A DNA stretch of 64,000 nucleotides, from contig NC_092672.1 in NCBI RefSeq assembly GCF_964355755.1, forward strand, positions 2,666,001 to 2,730,000, given 5' to 3'. Of the stretch, positions 1 to 10,600 are shown piece by piece. This DNA comes from Antedon mediterranea. Taxonomy: Eukaryota; Echinodermata; Crinoidea; Comatulida; Antedonidae. Each line of letters begins with the position of its first letter. Position 1 is the stretch's first letter. The notes beneath the pieces are model-generated. The model was given only the letters and a program-made list of their open reading frames with translations, did not search any database and was not told where the DNA came from. A program made the position numbers and the translations under genes.

Positions 1-225
1 AGATTAGCAGTTAATGCTGGTTAATTCGCTTAGGTTGTTTGCGCACAATATGGAGGAATATTAATGTAAAACATGAATATAAAATTATATAATGTTATAA
101 ACAACTAGTTATTATTTTAAAGAATCGGTGGGTCTAGAATAGTATTACAACATTCAGTATTAGGTAGCCTACTTTATAGGCCTAGGGAGCTAATTTGATA
201 GCTATAAGTGTACTTGCTTCAAATG
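1..225. other. Left flank, no gene seen
   Basis: AT-rich sequence with no recognisable coding exon. It ends in the CTAC target duplication (226-229) of the retrotransposon that follows. Confidence 0.6.
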
Positions 226-229
226 CTAC

Positions 230-667
230 TTTAGTAATTGTCGGCGCAACGGTAAAATAAAACAACTACTAAATGTATACAGTAAACTATGCAATTTATT
301 CCAAGTGAATCAAGTGAGGATTCTCAATAAATAGATAAAATATACAATATACAATATTTGATAAGACAGAGCAATAAACGGTGTAGCTAAGATGCTGGTT
401 GAGAAAAGAGTGTGTTAATAATGTGGTCAGTGCATGGTAATATTGGGCTTGGCCCATCTCATCTGACCAATTAGGATTAAGAGAATTAATGTGGTTTTCT
501 GTTAGAGTCATTAACATTCTTAAAATCCATTAGCTAGAAAAGTGAAGGTAACAGGAAGGTAACCTGTCAATGTGAGGTTAAATAAAGAGATATATAGAGG
601 ATGTATAAATAATCAAATTAAAAGTAAATGTTGAATTGTTTAAAAGCTATGTGGTAGGTCTGCTACA
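230..667 (-). repeat. 3' LTR of the Ty3-type element
   Basis: Direct repeat of 4806-5243, same length, one mismatch seen. On the minus strand it begins TGTAGCAGACC and ends in ...TACTAAA. The boundary is set by where similarity between the two flanks stops and by the 4-bp target duplication outside. Confidence 0.95.
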
Positions 668-680
668 GGAGCCCCCTTCC
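668..680 (-). other. Polypurine tract
   Basis: On the minus strand GGAAGGGGGCTCC lies immediately before the 3' LTR, the expected position of the plus-strand primer of an LTR retrotransposon. Confidence 0.75.
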
Positions 681-850
681 AGTGAAAGAATTAATGATAG
701 AACGAGACAAAACGTTGAGGGAAATGAACATGTCTACCAGAACGAGTAGTACGGGGAGGGGTTGCCAAAATGGGTGACGGGTTGGTTGGTTTGACTAGGG
801 GTGATGCTTGTAGCTTGGGAGTGAGGGTTTGCTCTTGGCTTTTAAATATA

Positions 851-3235
851 TCAGTATCCAAATGAGCTACCTTTTAAGCGATCAATACTGACTGTGTCCT
901 GTCGACCATTTAGATCGAGAACAAAGTGTTTGTCTGTTCGACTTAATACCTTAAATGGACCATCATATGGACGTTGTAAGGGTTTTCGAACAGAGTCCCT
1001 TCGCACAAAAACATGGGTACAATTAAATATTTCTTGATTGATATAGGATTTACGGTTAGAGTTGGTGCGGGTAGGTGTGGGACGTAGTTTACTCATATTA
1101 TCACGCAATCTATCAATATAATTAGAATAATCACAATGTTCAGAGTTTGAATTAAAGAATTGTCCAGGTAATCTTAAAGTAGTGCCATAAACAAGTTCAG
1201 CTGCACTATGACCTAGATCAGCCTTAAGGGCTGTACGAATGCCTAAAAGTACTATAGGTAAATGTTCTGTCCATTTAGTGTGATCATTATGTGCTTTGAG
1301 AGAACCCTTCAAATGTCGATGAAAACGTTCTACAAGTCCGTTCGCAATAGGATGGTAGGCAGTTGTATGAATGTGCTTAGTTCCTAGTAAGTTGGCGAGT
1401 GAATGAAATAATGCAGATTCAAATTGTCTTCCTCGATCTGTTGTAATGGTTGAAGGTATTCCGAATGAAGCGATCCATCGATTGACAAATGCGTGTGCGA
1501 CAGTATCGGCTGTGATATCCGGAATAGGTACGGCTTCGGGCCATCGAGTAAAACGATCGATAAAAGTGAGTAAATAAGAAAAACCATTTGACGGAGGGAG
1601 AGGTCCAACAATATCTATATGTACATGGTCAAAACGGGCGTCAGGTGTAGAAAAAGTAGAGAGTGGCGAAACGGTGTGCCGGTGTACTTTGGAACGTTGA
1701 CATTGAATGCATGTTTGAGACCATCGTCGTACATCACGATTGATTGCTGGCCATACGAAACGGTCAGTAATTAAACGTTGTGTTGCTCGTATACCAGGAT
1801 GTGATAGCGAATGTAGAGTGTCAAATATTATGCGTCTGAATTCTTGTGGGATATATGGACGTGGATTGCCTTTGGAAATATCACAAAGAATTGTAGAGTC
1901 AGAAGTTGGAATTGGAAAGTTTTGAAATCGTAGTGAAAACGGTGATTCAAGTAGCTTGTGCAATTCATCGTCATTCTTTTGTGCAGCAGCAATAAGACTA
2001 AAATCAACAATGTTAGTTGTGTTGTGACTGAAAGTATTAAGTTCGATTCGCGACAATGCATCAGCTGCTGCATTAGCTTTTCCACTCACATGGCGTATGT
2101 CCGTTGTGAATTGAGATATGAAATCGAGATGACGGATTTCGCGTGGCGAGTGACGATTTGGTTTGGCGAGTAAAGCATACACAAGTGGCTTATGGTCAGT
2201 AAAAATATGAAATGAGCGTCCTTCAAGTGAATGACGAAAATGTTTAACTGAAAGGTATGCCGCCAAAAGTTCACGACCAAATGTGCTGTATCGCGTCTGC
2301 GCTGGTTTCAACTTCTGTGAGAAAAATGAAATAGGTTGCCAATTGTTGTCAATGCATTGTTGCAGTATACCGCCTATGGCCACATCCGAAGCGTCAACCA
2401 TGATACTTAAAGGTGCATCTGGCTGCGGATGGGTGAGAAGTGTAGCACTTGCGAGGGCGACTTTAATATTATTAAATCCCAATAAAGCTGCGTCGGTCCA
2501 TACCAGATCCTGTTTCTTACCTGCCCCAACAAGTAGAGCTGTGACAGGTTGTAAAATCTGGGCACACTGCGGTATAAATCGCCTATAAAAGTTAATAAGT
2601 CCAAGGAATTCACGTAGTTTGCGTAAAGAAGTTGGTTGTGGAAAGTTTTGTATCGCTTCGACCTTTACTTGAAGTGGTCGGACACCTTGCGAATCAACAT
2701 GATGTCCAAGAAACTCGAGTGACGAAACTCCAAATTGGCATTTCGCTGGGTTGAGAACAACGCCATACTCATTAAGACGTGTGAATAGTTGATGAAGATG
2801 AGTTTCGTGTTCCTCGGCGTTGGAACTTGCAACAAGCAGGTCGTCGATATAAGCGTAGCAAAAATCCAATCCACGCGTTACCTGATCAATAAAACGTTGA
2901 AAAGTTTGAGCGGCATTGCGGAGGCCAAATGGCATTCTAACAAATTCAAAAAGTCCAAATGGTGTAGTAATTGCTGTTTTATGAACATCAGCAGGTTCAA
3001 CTGGTATCTGATGGTAAGCTCGGACGAGATCAATCTTAGAAAATATAGTGGATCCGTGCAGAGATGCTGTAAAATCGTGCATGTATGGGATAGGATACCG
3101 ATCTGCAACAGTAGCATTGTTCAATGCTCGATAATCCCCACAGGGACGCCAATCCCCAGGAGTTTTCTTAGGCACCATATGTAAAGGTGATGCCCAGTTA
3201 CTTTTAGAGGGGCGTATAATTCCAAGCTGCATCAT
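851..3235 (-). CDS. pol: Ty3-type pol: reverse transcriptase, RNase H, integrase
   Basis: A 794-residue open frame copies element RNA to DNA and inserts it. Reverse transcriptase occupies about residues 1-230, with the FSKIDL aspartate near 69 and the catalytic YIDD box at 119-122. RNase H follows, with a VDASD motif near 275 and FTDHKPL near 343. The integrase has an HHCC zinc finger around 470-515 (HPGIRATQ ... CIQCQ) and a D,D35E core around 535-645 ([21 protein letters not shown]). The frame ends shortly after a basic tail. It is in the gag frame, not the protease frame; its first methionine lies inside what should be continuous pol, so this is the open remainder downstream of a frame break rather than a natural start. 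Confidence 0.95.
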   Translation of the reverse strand: MMQLGIIRPSKSNWASPLHMVPKKTPGDWRPCGDYRALNNATVADRYPIPYMHDFTASLHGSTIFSKIDLVRAYHQIPVEPADVHKTAITTPFGLFEFVRMPFGLRNAAQTFQRFIDQVTRGLDFCYAYIDDLLVASSNAEEHETHLHQLFTRLNEYGVVLNPAKCQFGVSSLEFLGHHVDSQGVRPLQVKVEAIQNFPQPTSLRKLREFLGLINFYRRFIPQCAQILQPVTALLVGAGKKQDLVWTDAALLGFNNIKVALASATLLTHPQPDAPLSIMVDASDVAIGGILQQCIDNNWQPISFFSQKLKPAQTRYSTFGRELLAAYLSVKHFRHSLEGRSFHIFTDHKPLVYALLAKPNRHSPREIRHLDFISQFTTDIRHVSGKANAAADALSRIELNTFSHNTTNIVDFSLIAAAQKNDDELHKLLESPFSLRFQNFPIPTSDSTILCDISKGNPRPYIPQEFRRIIFDTLHSLSHPGIRATQRLITDRFVWPAINRDVRRWSQTCIQCQRSKVHRHTVSPLSTFSTPDARFDHVHIDIVGPLPPSNGFSYLLTFIDRFTRWPEAVPIPDITADTVAHAFVNRWIASFGIPSTITTDRGRQFESALFHSLANLLGTKHIHTTAYHPIANGLVERFHRHLKGSLKAHNDHTKWTEHLPIVLLGIRTALKADLGHSAAELVYGTTLRLPGQFFNSNSEHCDYSNYIDRLRDNMSKLRPTPTRTNSNRKSYINQEIFNCTHVFVRRDSVRKPLQRPYDGPFKVLSRTDKHFVLDLNGRQDTVSIDRLKGSSFGY

Positions 3236-3269
3236 GTGTTCAAATTCATGTCTGGCTGTTTTGCAGCGG

Positions 3270-3875
3270 TCATGTGCGAGCCGTCGAGGATGTGACGAAA
3301 TTGGTGGACCATGGGTCTGAATATGATGTCACATCGTGTTTTAGCGACGCTTCCTGATAACAAGGGCGTGTAATGTTTGGGAATTTTGTAAGAATGTAGT
3401 CCCAACTGGACTTAGCCTCAAGGGTGGTAAATATAAGACCGAGAGGCGAAGTTTTGGAGGCGACACCTTGAATACTCAGGTTGGTGGTAGTGTCAATGAG
3501 TCGTCGATTATTCATATCGACTAACAGTCCAAAATGTCTTAAAAAATCAGCCCCTATGATGGGGTGTGTGACGTCTGCGACAACAAATAACCATTGAGAT
3601 GTTCGTCTCAAACCTAAGTCTAAGGTTACAGAGCGATGTCCATAAGTGTTGATAGATGTATTATTTGCGGCAGTCAAAGTAGACTCTTGTCGCCTATGTA
3701 GACGCTCATGGCGAGTAGGTGGAACAACGCTAACTTCTGCCCCAGTGTCTATGAGGAAACGTTGTTTGGATAATTGATTAACAATAAAGAAAAGGCGACT
3801 TACGAATTGACGGCCAGCAACATTCGTCGCATTTAGTTGTCGGCGTTGGAGTTTTCCGAACACGGCGGATTGCAT
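3270..3875 (-). CDS. Ty3-type protease region
   Basis: A 201-residue frame overlapping the gag end by 43 bases, one base back (-1) relative to gag, as expected if expressed by -1 ribosomal frameshifting within 3833-3875. The aspartic-protease motif DTGA is at residues 43-46, followed by a hydrophobic strand typical of retropepsins ([17 protein letters not shown] near 95-110). Its last about 20 residues do not look like pol: near 3330 the frame shifts, and sequence typical of the protease-RT connector continues in the other frame. I infer a small indel in this copy. Confidence 0.88.
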   Translation of the reverse strand: MQSAVFGKLQRRQLNATNVAGRQFVSRLFFIVNQLSKQRFLIDTGAEVSVVPPTRHERLHRRQESTLTAANNTSINTYGHRSVTLDLGLRRTSQWLFVVADVTHPIIGADFLRHFGLLVDMNNRRLIDTTTNLSIQGVASKTSPLGLIFTTLEAKSSWDYILTKFPNITRPCYQEASLKHDVTSYSDPWSTNFVTSSTART

Positions 3876-4765
3876 TTTCGAGCATTTACTCCAAATTTTT
3901 CATGGTACCAACAGAGTTGAGGAGTGTTGTTTGAATGTTGAGCTGAGCGACTGGTACTGTTAGGTTGAGCAGGAGATGAATGCCTACCACTCGATCGATT
4001 TCGGTGTCGACTTGTGCTTCGACTTTGATATCTGTTGTGCCGTCGGTCAGATTGCAAGGAATTAACTTGCGTCGACAGTTGTTGAATCTGTTTTTGCAGG
4101 TTTTCAAGGGTCGCAGACAAGGAGGGTGTATTGTCCGTGTGTACTGCCGATACACTTGTTGGCGCAGTTGCAGTTACAGATACTTCAATAATTTTGTCAG
4201 CCAATGATGTCAAGCTTCCCAGGTCCAACTCATCCTTGGTTGAAGCTAGGATAAGCTGTACATTAGTTGGGAGGCGACTTAAGAATAGTTGTTTCATAAT
4301 TGAAGATTCAAGTGGCCTGTCGCCTAAGAGTTGTAACATCCGTCGGTATAATTGCGACGGTTTCCTATCCCCCAACTCCTCGGCCGTCAGGAGTTGGCGG
4401 AGGCGCTGTTGGTCGGAGTCAGTTGTCCGACGTATTAAGGTATCTTTCAAGTTCACATACCTGTTATCAGTAGGCGGGTTGAGAAGTAGATCCCGAACTT
4501 CCTGCGCAATTTCAGGTTGCAATGATCCGACTAAGTAAGCGTATTTTGTAGCATCTACTGTAATCCCACGCGTTGTGAACTGTGCTTCCACTTGGGTGAA
4601 CCACAATATCGGATCATTGGGCCAGTATGGAGGCAGTTTCAACGCTACCGAAGAAATTGGCCTGTTGACGGTTGCTGCGTCAGGAGCGGGCACCACAGGT
4701 TGTTCCTGGTGCTGGGGTTGTGCTGGAGGTTGCGGTAGCTGTCGTTGTTGCTGTTGTCCTTCCAT
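3833..4765 (-). CDS. gag: Ty3-type Gag
   Basis: A 310-residue capsid/nucleocapsid precursor. The N-terminus is Gln/Pro-rich, followed at about residues 42-200 by a Gag capsid-like region (LPPYWPNDPILWFTQVEAQF) and a long helix-rich part. A basic Ser/Arg/His-rich stretch (about 240-275) precedes a C-terminal zinc-knuckle-like motif CWYH...CNPPC near 284-301. This C-H-C-C spacing is not the classical CCHC knuckle but recurs in animal Ty3-type Gags, in my recollection. The start ATG at 4765 lies 41 bases inside the 5' LTR boundary, so it is the natural start. Confidence 0.9.
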   Translation of the reverse strand: MEGQQQQRQLPQPPAQPQHQEQPVVPAPDAATVNRPISSVALKLPPYWPNDPILWFTQVEAQFTTRGITVDATKYAYLVGSLQPEIAQEVRDLLLNPPTDNRYVNLKDTLIRRTTDSDQQRLRQLLTAEELGDRKPSQLYRRMLQLLGDRPLESSIMKQLFLSRLPTNVQLILASTKDELDLGSLTSLADKIIEVSVTATAPTSVSAVHTDNTPSLSATLENLQKQIQQLSTQVNSLQSDRRHNRYQSRSTSRHRNRSSGRHSSPAQPNSTSRSAQHSNNTPQLCWYHEKFGVNARKCNPPCSENSNADN

Positions 4766-4785
4766 TTTAAGTTAAATTCGGTATA

Positions 4786-4805
4786 AGAACGTCGAGGGTC
4801 ACCAC
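4786..4805 (-). other. Primer binding site
   Basis: Directly downstream of the 5' LTR the minus strand reads TGGTGACCCTCGACGTT after one or two bases. TGGNGACCC is a common tRNA-primed start in Ty3-type elements. I do not assign the tRNA. Confidence 0.6.
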
Positions 4806-5243
4806 TTTAGTAATTGTCGGCGCAACGGTAAAATAAAACAACTACTAAATGTATACAGTAAACTATGCAATTTATTCCAAGTGAATCAAGTGAGGATTCT
4901 CAATAAATAGATAAAATATACAATATACAATGTTTGATAAGACAGAGCAATAAACGGTGTAGCTAAGATGCTGGTTGAGAAAAGAGTGTGTTAATAATGT
5001 GGTCAGTGCATGGTAATATTGGGCTTGGCCCATCTCATCTGACCAATTAGGATTAAGAGAATTAATGTGGTTTTCTGTTAGAGTCATTAACATTCTTAAA
5101 ATCCATTAGCTAGAAAAGTGAAGGTAACAGGAAGGTAACCTGTCAATGTGAGGTTAAATAAAGAGATATATAGAGGATGTATAAATAATCAAATTAAAAG
5201 TAAATGTTGAATTGTTTAAAAGCTATGTGGTAGGTCTGCTACA
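4806..5243 (-). repeat. 5' LTR of the Ty3-type element
   Basis: Partner of 230-667. The outer edge abuts the second CTAC (5244-5247), confirming the element end. Confidence 0.95.
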
Positions 5244-5247
5244 CTAC

Positions 5248-5748
5248 ATTTCATATTATTAATTAGTATAGCTGCAAGGACATGTCCCGAGTCAACATAC
5301 TGAATAACATGTTTCAATAATGAGTTTCTTTCACACATGATTATTATTGTGATGAGACTCGAATTACTCCAAAATCAGCGTTTCTAAAGCCGGAATAATT
5401 AACAGAAAAGAATCACACATTGAAGAAACGAAAAAAAAAAACCTTTCAAAATCCTTCAACGACCAATAACATACAATAAACCGGTTTTAATTTTCCATCC
5501 ACAAACAAATCACAACGAAGGTCACATAACAGCATAGCATACTTTTTCACGACCAACTATATCCGGTTAAATCCACTCTAAAAACGTTTAGTATTGACAC
5601 TACTTAATATAATATTCTGGATGTTTCGATCAATCAAATCACCCAATATGGTTCTGTACTTCAGCAGTCCCCTGACCGAATTTCCTCTTTTTATTTGTTT
5701 ACATTGTTTGTTGGTCGATCGTCGGTACATGACGTAACAGGTCCTTGT
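5248..5748. other. Intergenic, no gene seen
   Basis: AT-rich sequence with no open frame or repeat that I recognise, between the retrotransposon and the first TTAA-type element. Confidence 0.6.
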
Positions 5749-6036
5749 GCTTGGTTCCCACTAAAGACGATGGATATTCGAACTGTCGCTTGTCATTGGT
5801 AAAGCGTGGTTCCCACTAGCGACGCAACGCAAGGACGTAACGCAACACAAATGAATTGACCAATCACAAGCGATGGCTTATTCGCTTGTGATTGCTAACT
5901 GTCTATAACTTCGCTTGTCATTGGTTAAAACGCTTGCGTTGCGTTACGTCCTTCCGTTACGTTCTAGTGGGAACCAAGCTTTAACACGCTTGCGTTGCGT
6001 CTGCGTTCTTCCGTTGCGTCTCTAGTGGGAACCAAC
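5749..6036. mobile_element. TTAA-type miniature element with a second copy nested inside
   Basis: Outer ends read GCTTGGTTCCCACTA and TAGTGGGAACCAA. A full second copy (5804-5980) with ends GCGTGGTTCCCACTAGCG and CTAGTGGGAACCAAGC sits in the middle, flanked by TAAA (5800-5803) and TTAA (5981-5984). Other copies show that the unoccupied sequence here reads CATTGGTTAAAACGC, so the inner copy landed in the TTAA of the outer one. No transposase frame is present. TTAA targets are typical of piggyBac-like transposases, so I infer that class. Confidence 0.8.
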
Positions 6037-6207
6037 CGTTCTACAGTATATACACAATAACAAAAGACTGTACGTGAAAACAAATCGGACAAATGTGCAT
6101 TTAGGCCTAATAAAGACGCATAACGTTCAACAAAGTGACCGTGAGATATACGTAGGCCTATACGTATACATTATTAAACATACTTTTTTTTCGTGGTTAC
6201 ACATTAA

Positions 6208-6378
6208 GCGTGGTTCCCACTAGCGACGCAACACAAGGACGTAACGCAACGCAAGTGAATTGACCAATCACAAGCCATGGCTTATTCGCTTGTGATTGCT
6301 AACTGTCTATAACTTCGCTTGTCATTGATTAAAACGCGTTGCGTTTACGTCCTTGCGTTACATTCTAGTGGGAACCAA
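6208..6378. mobile_element. TTAA-type miniature element, copy B
   Basis: Same family: left TTAA at 6204-6207, GCGTGGTTCCCACTAGCG at the left end and CTAGTGGGAACCAA at the right. The right TTAA is not preserved. Confidence 0.75.
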
Positions 6379-6392
6379 TTTGCATATTTAGG

Positions 6393-7377
6393 TAGTCTGG
6401 GTTCCAGACGGAGTTTTGTCTTAATATTAGTAAAAAGATAAATATTTTGGCACATATGGCGTTTCATACGTTTACTACTTGATTTTGGATACTCCGTCTG
6501 GGGAAACACGCACAAGTCACGTGGTTTGACACCAAGAATTCTTGGTGCATACGATTATCCGGTTGACTAGTTTCAGCTGCATGCGATTGGCTACTCACTC
6601 GTACACTGTTTTAATATTCATATTTCAGAATTTCAAAGACTCAACATCTAAGATGATGCGCATGCGCTATTTTACGTTTAGACAATGTGTACTTTTGGGT
6701 ACATCATGAAGGTACCTCCATGGGTACATTGATGAAAGTTTCTGAAGGCTAGAAATGATTTTATCCCTAGTAGTCTGGTAATTATTTGATGGGATTTTTC
6801 CCAAGAACATGAAAACTCGTCTTGATATGATAGGTTAGCTTCTCCGCAAATCAAACATTGATTGAATGGATCATTTATTACGCGGAGATATTTTGATTTA
6901 ATTCCCACCCAGACCCTGTCCTGTTCTGTGTGGTGGTGTAGCCCTGTTGTGTGCCGGTGGTGGTATGTAGGCCTACCTTATTGGCGTTTTATTCGGCAGG
7001 TCATACGTGCGAGTTGAGCAGGACCTACGAAGGAGGCCTAGGCCAAGGACTAAACAATTAATAAACAAAACAACTTGGCAACACGATTTTATATTTCAAC
7101 AGTCTTGATCGTACATTCAGCACTGTTCGTATAGTACTCGATCTTTTTTATTTTGAAACAAAATGATCATTGGCTGATTCGAAATCCATATTTACATACC
7201 GCCCGCCCCATATAGCCAAATACGGTATCGTAACCTACGTCATTCTTATCGGATGCTTGCGGTCTGCAAATCGATTTCTATACGTGTTTCACAAGTCTGT
7301 ATTTTCAGACAAAAATCGCGGTCGAAATAAAAACAAATAAATAAAAAAAAAGACAATACAGACTTGGAGCAAGTCTA
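6393..7377 (+). mobile_element. 985-bp non-autonomous DNA element, copy 1 (Mutator-like by target size)
   Basis: Homologous over its full length, inverted, to 52769-53748. It is flanked by a perfect 9-bp direct repeat ATATTTAGG (6384-6392 and 7378-7386). The ends start TAGTCTGG and (other strand) TAGACTTG. Each end folds on itself: GTCTGG...CCAGAC at the left and AGACTTG...CAAGTCT at the right. There is no transposase frame. A 9-10-bp duplication is characteristic of Mutator-like elements, but the terminal repeats are too short to be sure. Confidence 0.85.
6704..6723. mobile_element. Mini-palindrome insertion (20 bp)
   Basis: TCATGAAGGTACCTCCATGG flanked by GTACA on both sides (6699-6703 and 6724-6728). 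The corresponding place in the other copy of the 985-bp element (near 53435) has a single GTACA and no palindrome, so this is an insertion. Confidence 0.7.
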
Positions 7378-7559
7378 ATATTTAGGGTGCAGCCATGATG
7401 ATTTTGAAGGATACGTTTTTGTATTTGTTGCCCATTCAACAACTCAACGGATGACGTCACTTCAGAATAAACCGAACCGAATATTCACGAACGAAGATTA
7501 CTACAATAGATTTGATCATTATTGATGACTTGCGGAAACGACGAGGTGAAAGCTGCAAC

Positions 7560-7567
7560 TATAAAAG
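7560..7567 (+). promoter_or_regulatory. TATA box of the first sigma GST gene
   Basis: TATAAAAG lies 66-73 bases before the start codon at 7633, a fitting distance for a short 5' leader. Confidence 0.5.
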
Positions 7568-7632
7568 CTAACCAGACCAAGAGATTTGCCATTATACAAC
7601 AATCTCCCACACGTGCTGTACTGCTTTGAAAA

Positions 7633-10600
7633 ATGGCTCCGAGATATGAACTTCTGTACTTTAACGCAAAAGGTTCGGTTGAGCCCGCTCGATTGATGTT
7701 TGCTCAAGCTGGTGTAGAATTCGTGGATACGCGTTTTTCTTCGGAAGAATGGCCCAAAGTAAAACCAGGTATGTGTCGTTGTTTGTAGCCTACACTTAGT
7801 ATGTAGGCAGGGCACGCAGTGTTTAACGCAATCCATGCAATATAGGTTAAAATTAGTTAGATAGTTTGACCGGGTTTCTGTTCCATTTCTTTCTCAGACA
7901 AGAAACGATTTCCGTTCGGTCAGGTTCCAGTTTTGCTGATAGACGACAGAGCACTCCCGCAATCAAGAGCCATTTTTAGATTCCTTGCACGTGAATTTAG
8001 TAAGTTAATTCATGGAGTAAATACTCCATGGTTAATTATTGTACATATCACCCCATTTGAGCCTTTTTCTCGCTTGGTTCAGTGGGAAACAAGCTTTAAG
8101 CTATATCTACTACACAATGCAAACTCAATAACGTAATATATATAATGTATAAAGGCAAGTGATTTGACCAATCAAGACGCGATAGATGATCTATCTCGTC
8201 TTGATTGGTCAAATCACTTACGTTGCGTTTATTACGGTAGCATTAGCAGTAGTCGCATTATTGCTATAGTGCTCGGAATGTAGCTTACCGTTGGCCTATA
8301 TACAATGGCGTAGCGAGTATGAGCGCAGTCACTGGCTAAACCCAGGGGCGCCGGAGCTTATAGGGGCTCCTGAGCAGTGCCCAGAGAGTAAAACATGCAT
8401 TAAAATATGTCGAAGAAAGCTAAAAACGAGGGCCACTTAGGGCTCCTAACCCACCAGGAGGGGCTTCCTCGTACGCCACTTAGGGCTCCTAACCCACCAG
8501 GAGGGGCTTCCTCGTACGCCACTTAGGGCTCCTAACCCACCAGGAGGGGCTTCCTCGTACGCCACTTAGGGCTCCTAACCCACCAGGAGGGGCTTCCTCG
8601 TACGCCACTTAGGGCTCCTAACCCACCAGGAGGGGCTTCCTCGTACGCCACTTAGGGCTCCTAACCCACCAGGAGGGGCTTCCTCGTACGCCACTTAGGG
8701 CTCCTAACCCACCAGGAGGGGCTTCCTCGTACGCCACTTAGGGCTCCTAACCCACCAGGAGGGGCTTCCTCGTACGCCACTTAGGGCTCCTAACCCACCA
8801 GGAGGGGCCTCCTCGTACGCCACTTAGGGCTCCTAACCCACCAGGAGGGGCTTCCTCGTACGCCACTTAGGGCTCCTAACCCACCAGGAGGGGCTTCCTC
8901 GTACGCCACTTAGGGCTCCTAACCCACCAGGAGGGGCTTCCTCGTACGCCACTTAGGGCTCCTAACCCACCAGGAGGGGCTTCCTCGTACGCCACTTAGG
9001 GCTCCTAACCCACCAGGAGGGGCTTCCTCGTACGCCACTTAGGGCTCCTAACCCACCAGGAGGGGCCTCCTCGTACGCCACTTAGGGCTCCTAACCCACC
9101 AGGAGGGGCTTCCTCGTACGCCACTTAGGGCTCCTAACCCACCAGGAGGGGCTTCCTCGTACGCCACTTAGGGCTCCTAACCCACCAGGAGGGGCTTCCT
9201 CGTACGCCACTTAGGGCTCCTAACCCACCAGGAGGGGCTTCCTCGTACGCCACTTAGGGCTCCTAACCCACCAGGAGGGGCCTCCTCGTACGCCACTTAG
9301 GGCTCCTAACCCACCAGGAGGGGCTTCCTCGTACGCCACTTAGGGCTCCTAACCCACCAGGAGGGGCTTCCTCGTACGCCACTTAGGGCTCCTAACCCAC
9401 CAGGAGGGGCCTCCTCGTACGCCACTTAGGGCTCCTAACCCACCAGGAGGGGCTTCCTCGTACGCCACTTAGGGCTCCTAACCCACCAGGAGGGGCCTCC
9501 TCGTACGCCACTTAGGGCTCCTAACCCACCAGGAGGGGCTTCCTCGTACGCCACTTAGGGCTCCTAACCCACCAGGAGGGGCTTCCTCGTACGCCACTTA
9601 GGGCTCCTAACCCACCAGGAGGGGCTTCCTCGTACGCCACTTAGGGCTCCTAACCCACCAGGAGGGGCTTCCTCGTACGCCACTTAGGGCTCCTAACCCA
9701 CCAGGAGGGGCTTCCTCGTACGCCACTTAGGGCTCCTAACCCACCAGGAGGGGCTTCCTCGTACGCCACTTAGGGCTCCTAACCCACCAGGAGGGGCTTC
9801 CTCGTACGCCACTTAGGGCTCCTAACCCACCAGGAGGGGCCTCCTCGTACGCCACTTAGGGCTCCTAACCCACCAGGAGGGGCTTCCTCGTACGCCACTT
9901 AGGGCTCCTAACCCACCAGGAGGGGCCTCCTCGTACGCCACTTAGGGCTCCTAACCCACCAGGAGGGGCTTCCTCGTACGCCACTTAGGGCTCCTAACCC
10001 ACCAGGAGGGGCTTCCTCGTACGCCACTTAGGGCTCCTAACCCACCAGGAGGGGCCTCCTCGTACGCCACTTAGGGCTCCTAACCCACCAGGAGGGGCTT
10101 CCTCGTACGCCACTTAGGGCTCCTAACCCACCAGGAGGGGCCTCCTCGTACGCCACTTAGGGCTCCTAACCCACCAGGAGGGGCTTCCTCGTACGCCACT
10201 TAGGGCTCCTAACCCACCAGGAGGGGCTTCCTCGTACGCCACTTAGGGCTCCTAACCCACCAGGAGGGGCTTCCTCGTACGCCACTTAGGGCTCCTAACC
10301 CACCAGGAGGGGCTTCCTCGTACGCCACTTAGGGCTCCTAACCCACCAGGAGGGGCTTCCTCGTACGCCACTTAGGGCTCCTAACCCACCAGGAGGGGCT
10401 TCCTCGTACGCCACTTAGGGCTCCTAACCCACCAGGAGGGGCTTCCTCGTACGCCACTTAGGGCTCCTAACCCACCAGGAGGGGCTTCCTCGTACGCCAC
10501 TTAGGGCTCCTAACCCACCAGGAGGGGCTTCCTCGTACGCCACTTAGGGCTCCTAACCCACCAGGAGGGGCTTCCTCGTACGCCACTTAGGGCTCCTAAC

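Larger units (their letters stand above)
230..5243 (-). mobile_element. Ty3-type LTR retrotransposon, complete but frame-broken
   Basis: A 5.0-kb element read on the minus strand: 5' LTR (4806-5243), gag, protease, reverse transcriptase/RNase H, integrase, 3' LTR (230-667). The integrase lies after RNase H, which is the Ty3 (Metaviridae-type) order rather than the copia order. The 438-bp LTRs differ at one base by eye (356 versus 4932), so the insertion is young. The host duplication is CTAC (226-229 and 5244-5247). No envelope-like frame is visible. The protease frame and the reverse-transcriptase frame are out of register near 3330, so this copy probably makes no full polyprotein. Because it moved recently, it was either supplied in trans, broken after insertion, or carries a sequencing error. 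Confidence 0.95.

Noticed and set aside
7519-7836. 105-residue minus-strand frame over GST exon 1
   Set aside because: Shadow of the well-supported plus-strand exon.
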